Shown here in pieces: positions 6,096 to 7,390 of a stretch of DNA of 7,390 nt. Origin of the DNA: Planctomycetes bacterium GWF2_50_10 (GTDB lineage Bacteria > Planctomycetota > Phycisphaerae > Sedimentisphaerales > GWF2-50-10); assembly GCA_001824635.1 (NCBI GenBank), contig MHYB01000065.1, positions 32,080 through 39,469 on the forward strand, in the 5' to 3' direction. The notes under the pieces are model-generated. The model did no database searches. It saw nothing but the letters and a program-made list of their open reading frames with translations, and was not told where the DNA came from. Position numbers and translations under genes: made by a program. Every line of letters begins with the position of its first letter. The stretch's first letter is position 1.

Positions 6096-6527
6096 TTAAA
6101 GCTGAATAGCGTTTAGTGTGTTCGGTATCCCTTGTTTTATTTTGAGCAGTTCAGCTGCGATCTTCTGGTTGAGAGTATTTTCGGAGAGCTTTGAGAGCTG
6201 GTGCTCAATGTATTCATTTTTGTTTTTGGAGAGCAGGTCGGCAGCGTGGCTGTCGAGTACCGGCTGGGCGGAGCAGGTGATAGCTGGGCCGAATTTGACA
6301 TTTTTGCTGTCACAGAAGAGCAGGCGACTGGATCGCGTGTGCTCGGTGACGGCCATATCCATGATGGCGGCGAACTCTTCGACGGGCAGATCGAGCGGAC
6401 GATAGCCAGGATCGGAGGCGCCTGCAAGGTTGGCCATGAGTACGCGATGGCGCTGGACGGTGAAGTCCTGGATCTTGCATAGTACCTCGGTGAGGTTGTC
6501 TGTGACTGGATTTGCGCTGAGTCTCAT
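6096..6527 (-). CDS. flgB: FlgB-like flagellar basal-body rod protein
   Basis: From ATG at 6527 the product has 143 residues, the usual FlgB size. The N-terminal half has the rod-protein signature VQRHRVLMANLAGASDPGYRPLD (24-46), equivalent to the ANIANANTPGY motif of flagellar rod and hook proteins. The C-terminal half (NKNEYIEHQLSKLSENTLNQKIAAELL, about 102-128) corresponds to the coiled-coil helix ending in the L-x-EN segment of FlgB. FlgB forms the proximal rod next to the MS ring and is exported by the flagellar type III apparatus without a signal peptide. The frame is open to an ATG at 6569 (157 residues), but the extra 14 residues do not look like FlgB; AAGGA lies just before 6527 and AAGGAT a little further upstream. 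It is joined to flhG with one base between. The usual partners flgC and fliE are not here. Confidence 0.78.
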   Translation of the reverse strand: MRLSANPVTDNLTEVLCKIQDFTVQRHRVLMANLAGASDPGYRPLDLPVEEFAAIMDMAVTEHTRSSRLLFCDSKNVKFGPAITCSAQPVLDSHAADLLSKNKNEYIEHQLSKLSENTLNQKIAAELLKIKQGIPNTLNAIQL

Positions 6528-6589
6528 TTTCCTTGCCCATCCTTTATATGGAGCGGGGAAGGAGAGCATGGCTTATGAGAGATATTTCG

Positions 6590-6619
6590 ATTTAAGCCGG
6601 CCATCCTTGACCCTTTCAA
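6590..6619 (-). promoter_or_regulatory. Weak candidate promoter upstream of flgB
   Basis: On the minus strand TTGAAA (6619-6614) and TTAAAT (6595-6590) lie 18 bases apart, matching sigma70 boxes at about five and four of six positions. Transcription would begin near 6583, inside the gap between the MerR-like gene and flgB. No sigma28 or sigma54 pattern is visible there. The gap of more than 120 bases makes a second promoter plausible, but the motif evidence is thin. Confidence 0.25.
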
Positions 6620-6621
6620 AG

Positions 6622-6643
6622 CCTGCCGCAATCGTGCGGCGGG
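6622..6643. other. Stem-loop between the MerR-like gene and flgB
   Basis: GCCGCA (6625-6630) pairs with TGCGGC (6635-6640) around a 4-base loop, and three further pairs (one G-T) extend the stem to 9 bp. On the minus strand it begins eight bases after the MerR-like stop codon and is followed by CTTTG, too short a T-run for a good intrinsic terminator. It may reduce readthrough into flgB or serve as a processing or stability hairpin. Confidence 0.5.
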
Positions 6644-6650
6644 ACGATCC

Positions 6651-6959
6651 TTAATTGCTATCAGCGAGGTTCGCAAGCTGTGAGGCATAACCCTGCTGGT
6701 TTTCGGTATTAAATATTTCCCTGATCTGGGACAATGTTTTAGTTTTTCTAAGTTCAGCGATACGGAAAAGCTTTTGGAAGACACCTTCTTCATATAGTCT
6801 GTGGCCGCCCTGGGTCCACTGAGATTCCTGGATGAGGCCCATAATGGTGTAGTTGTGGATAGTCTGCCTTGAGAATGGGGTGTAGCGAACCAAATCGCCA
6901 ATCCTGTAGAGCTTGGCAGGAATTTTGAATTCTTCAATCATTTGCCGCTGAAATTCCAC
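6651..6959 (-). CDS. Small MerR-family DNA-binding regulator
   Basis: The 102-residue product has a MerR-type winged helix: YRIGDLVRYTPFSRQTIHNYTIMGLI (18-43) is the helix-turn-helix, and GGHRLYEEGVFQKLFRIAELRK (51-72) contains the GxR-Y wing and the start of the dimer helix. After about 30 further residues the protein ends without an effector domain and without cysteines, so it is not a metal sensor of the classical kind. It probably binds an inverted repeat as a dimer. The frame opens with GTG at 6959; ATG at 6941 (96 residues) is an alternative, and neither has a convincing Shine-Dalgarno. It is the first gene before flgB-flhG-fliA on the same strand, and a perfect palindrome overlaps its promoter. 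I infer autoregulation and perhaps control of the flagellar genes, but the targets are unknown. Confidence 0.85.
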   Translation of the reverse strand: MEFQRQMIEEFKIPAKLYRIGDLVRYTPFSRQTIHNYTIMGLIQESQWTQGGHRLYEEGVFQKLFRIAELRKTKTLSQIREIFNTENQQGYASQLANLADSN

Positions 6960-6999
6960 GATTTTTAGATTTATCCACCTAAGAAGCTATTGCAACCTA

Positions 7000-7023
7000 T
7001 TTTACATTTTATAAAATGTAAAA
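7000..7023. promoter_or_regulatory. Perfect 24-bp AT-rich palindrome, candidate operator
   Basis: The half-site TTTTACATTTTA is followed by its exact reverse complement. It lies about 40 bp upstream of the MerR-like gene and covers the proposed -10 box of that gene (7015-7020). On the plus strand it also overlaps a possible -10 TAAAAT (7012-7017), 16 bases after TTGCAA (6990-6995), so two divergent promoters could share it. AGCTATT flanks it as a direct repeat (6985-6991, 7023-7029). Binding by the MerR-like protein is inference. Confidence 0.65.
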
Positions 7024-7043
7024 GCTATTCAGGGATTCGTCAA
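7015..7043 (-). promoter_or_regulatory. Sigma70-type promoter of the merR-flgB-flhG-fliA cluster
   Basis: On the minus strand TTGACG (7043-7038) and TACATT (7020-7015) are separated by 17 bases, matching the consensus boxes at five and four of six positions. Transcription would start near 7008, giving a leader of about 50 bases before the GTG at 6959. The -10 box lies within the 24-bp palindrome, which suggests that a bound regulator blocks or remodels the promoter. Confidence 0.5.
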
Positions 7044-7178
7044 GTGGAAATGTTAGGAAATGCTTAAAAAAGTGGGAATTAAGATGGTTGATTAGTCCAA
7101 AGTTCAAAATTGAGGCTGTGTTGGGAAAAAATTGGAAGTTTGAGAGTAAAAAGAACATGGCAAGGTGGGGGATGTGGG

Positions 7179-7184
7179 TATAAT
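7179..7184 (+). promoter_or_regulatory. Consensus -10 box upstream of the reductase-like gene
   Basis: TATAAT matches the consensus at all positions and lies 46 bases before the ATG at 7231. There is no good -35 box at 16-18 bases and no TGn extension, so an activator or a divergent -35 element may be used. The preceding GGG resembles the GGGTTATACT context of the promoter at 1135. The stretch 7024-7178 otherwise shows nothing except a short direct repeat GGAAATG at 7046 and 7056. Confidence 0.45.
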
Positions 7185-7230
7185 CTGGCGGCTGGGCTTA
7201 CATAGGCTAAAAATTATAAAGGGAGGCGAT

Positions 7231-7390
7231 ATGCTTACTGACGGGCAAAAGGGTGTGATATTACAGAGGGATAAGCTTACATACGCGGTTGCGCCGCATG
7301 TGCCTTGCGGGGTGATAACGGCGGCTTCGCTGCGGAAGATAGCGGATGTGGCAGAGAAATACGGGGCGGCAGCGCTGAAATTGACCAGCG
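7231..7390 (+). CDS. N-terminus of a nitrite/sulfite reductase ferredoxin-like half-domain protein (partial)
   Basis: The first 53 codons are present before the window ends. GVILQRDKLTYAVAPHVPCGVIT (8-30) followed by SLRKIADVAEKYGAAALKLTS (33-53) matches the pattern of the ferredoxin-like half domain that starts nitrite and sulfite reductases and related siroheme / iron-sulfur NAD(P)H oxidoreductases: a G-x-hydrophobic-QRD strand, then APH-P-G, then an amphipathic helix ending K-x-T-S. The siroheme and cluster-binding cysteines would lie beyond the window, so the substrate cannot be decided. The start ATG at 7231 has a strong Shine-Dalgarno GGGAGG at 7221-7226. It is divergent from the MerR-like gene, with 271 bases between them. 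Confidence 0.7.
   Translation, partial: MLTDGQKGVILQRDKLTYAVAPHVPCGVITAASLRKIADVAEKYGAAALKLTS

Noticed and set aside
4978..6109. Several plus-strand frames of 80-100 codons opposite fliA and flhG
   Set aside because: They are antisense shadows of strongly conserved genes and have no start signals or recognisable motifs.
6570..6650. Sigma28 or sigma54 promoter before flgB
   Set aside because: No TAAA-N15-GCCGATAA or TGGC/TTGC pair with correct spacing was found on the minus strand.
6137..6937. Alternative minus-strand frames within flgB and the MerR-like gene (6137-6427, 6310-6540, 6524-6937)
   Set aside because: The first two overlap the FlgB frame and the third overlaps the MerR-like frame, with low-complexity or basic products; the FlgB and MerR signatures are in the chosen frames.

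Overview
The window looks like a piece of a Planctomycetes-type genome, most probably Phycisphaerae. The main clue is a pseudopilin-like protein that pairs a type IV pilin N-terminus with an exact H-X9-DG motif near its C-terminus, a protein class very abundant in Planctomycetes, Lentisphaerae and Verrucomicrobia. G-rich codon use and heptameric intergenic repeats fit this. The assignment rests on protein features and recollection, not on a search.

Left part, plus strand (1-2893): the last 17 codons of an unidentified gene overlap a pseudopilin-like gene (44-829). A repeat-rich intergenic region of 333 bp follows. It holds two arrays of 7-bp units, a 135-bp MITE/REP-like element with perfect 10-bp terminal inverted repeats around three GC-rich hairpins, and a sigma70-type promoter. 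After it comes a 576-residue GT-B glycosyltransferase resembling glycogen/starch synthase (1163-2893). A second copy of the TTRCGNG heptad array lies 10 bp behind that gene.

Middle, minus strand (3007-4173): a lipoprotein with a DUF3395-like N-terminal domain and a class A beta-lactamase-like serine hydrolase domain. Its AT-rich composition contrasts with the neighbours and suggests separate acquisition. It lies beyond a strong rho-independent terminator that closes the flagellar cluster.

Right part, minus strand (4264-7043): a compact flagellar regulatory cluster, read right to left: MerR-like HTH regulator, FlgB-like rod protein, FlhG (MinD-like ATPase), FliA (sigma28), terminator. FlgB and FlhG are one base apart. 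The FlhG stop codon is the first three bases of a near-perfect sigma28 promoter (TAAAGTTT-N11-CCCGATAA) that reads into fliA, so FliA probably amplifies its own expression. The MerR gene has a sigma70-type promoter whose -10 box lies inside a perfect 24-bp palindrome, a likely operator. The expected partner flhF is not in the window; a lone flgB-like gene sits where flhF often is.

Right edge, plus strand (7179-7390): a TATAAT box, a strong Shine-Dalgarno and the first 53 codons of a protein resembling a nitrite/sulfite reductase ferredoxin-like half domain.

No tRNA, rRNA, CRISPR array or intact transposase gene was seen. The most notable new observations are the sigma28 autoregulatory promoter nested in the flhG stop codon, the palindromic operator of the merR-flgB-flhG-fliA cluster, and the repeat-rich intergenic region.
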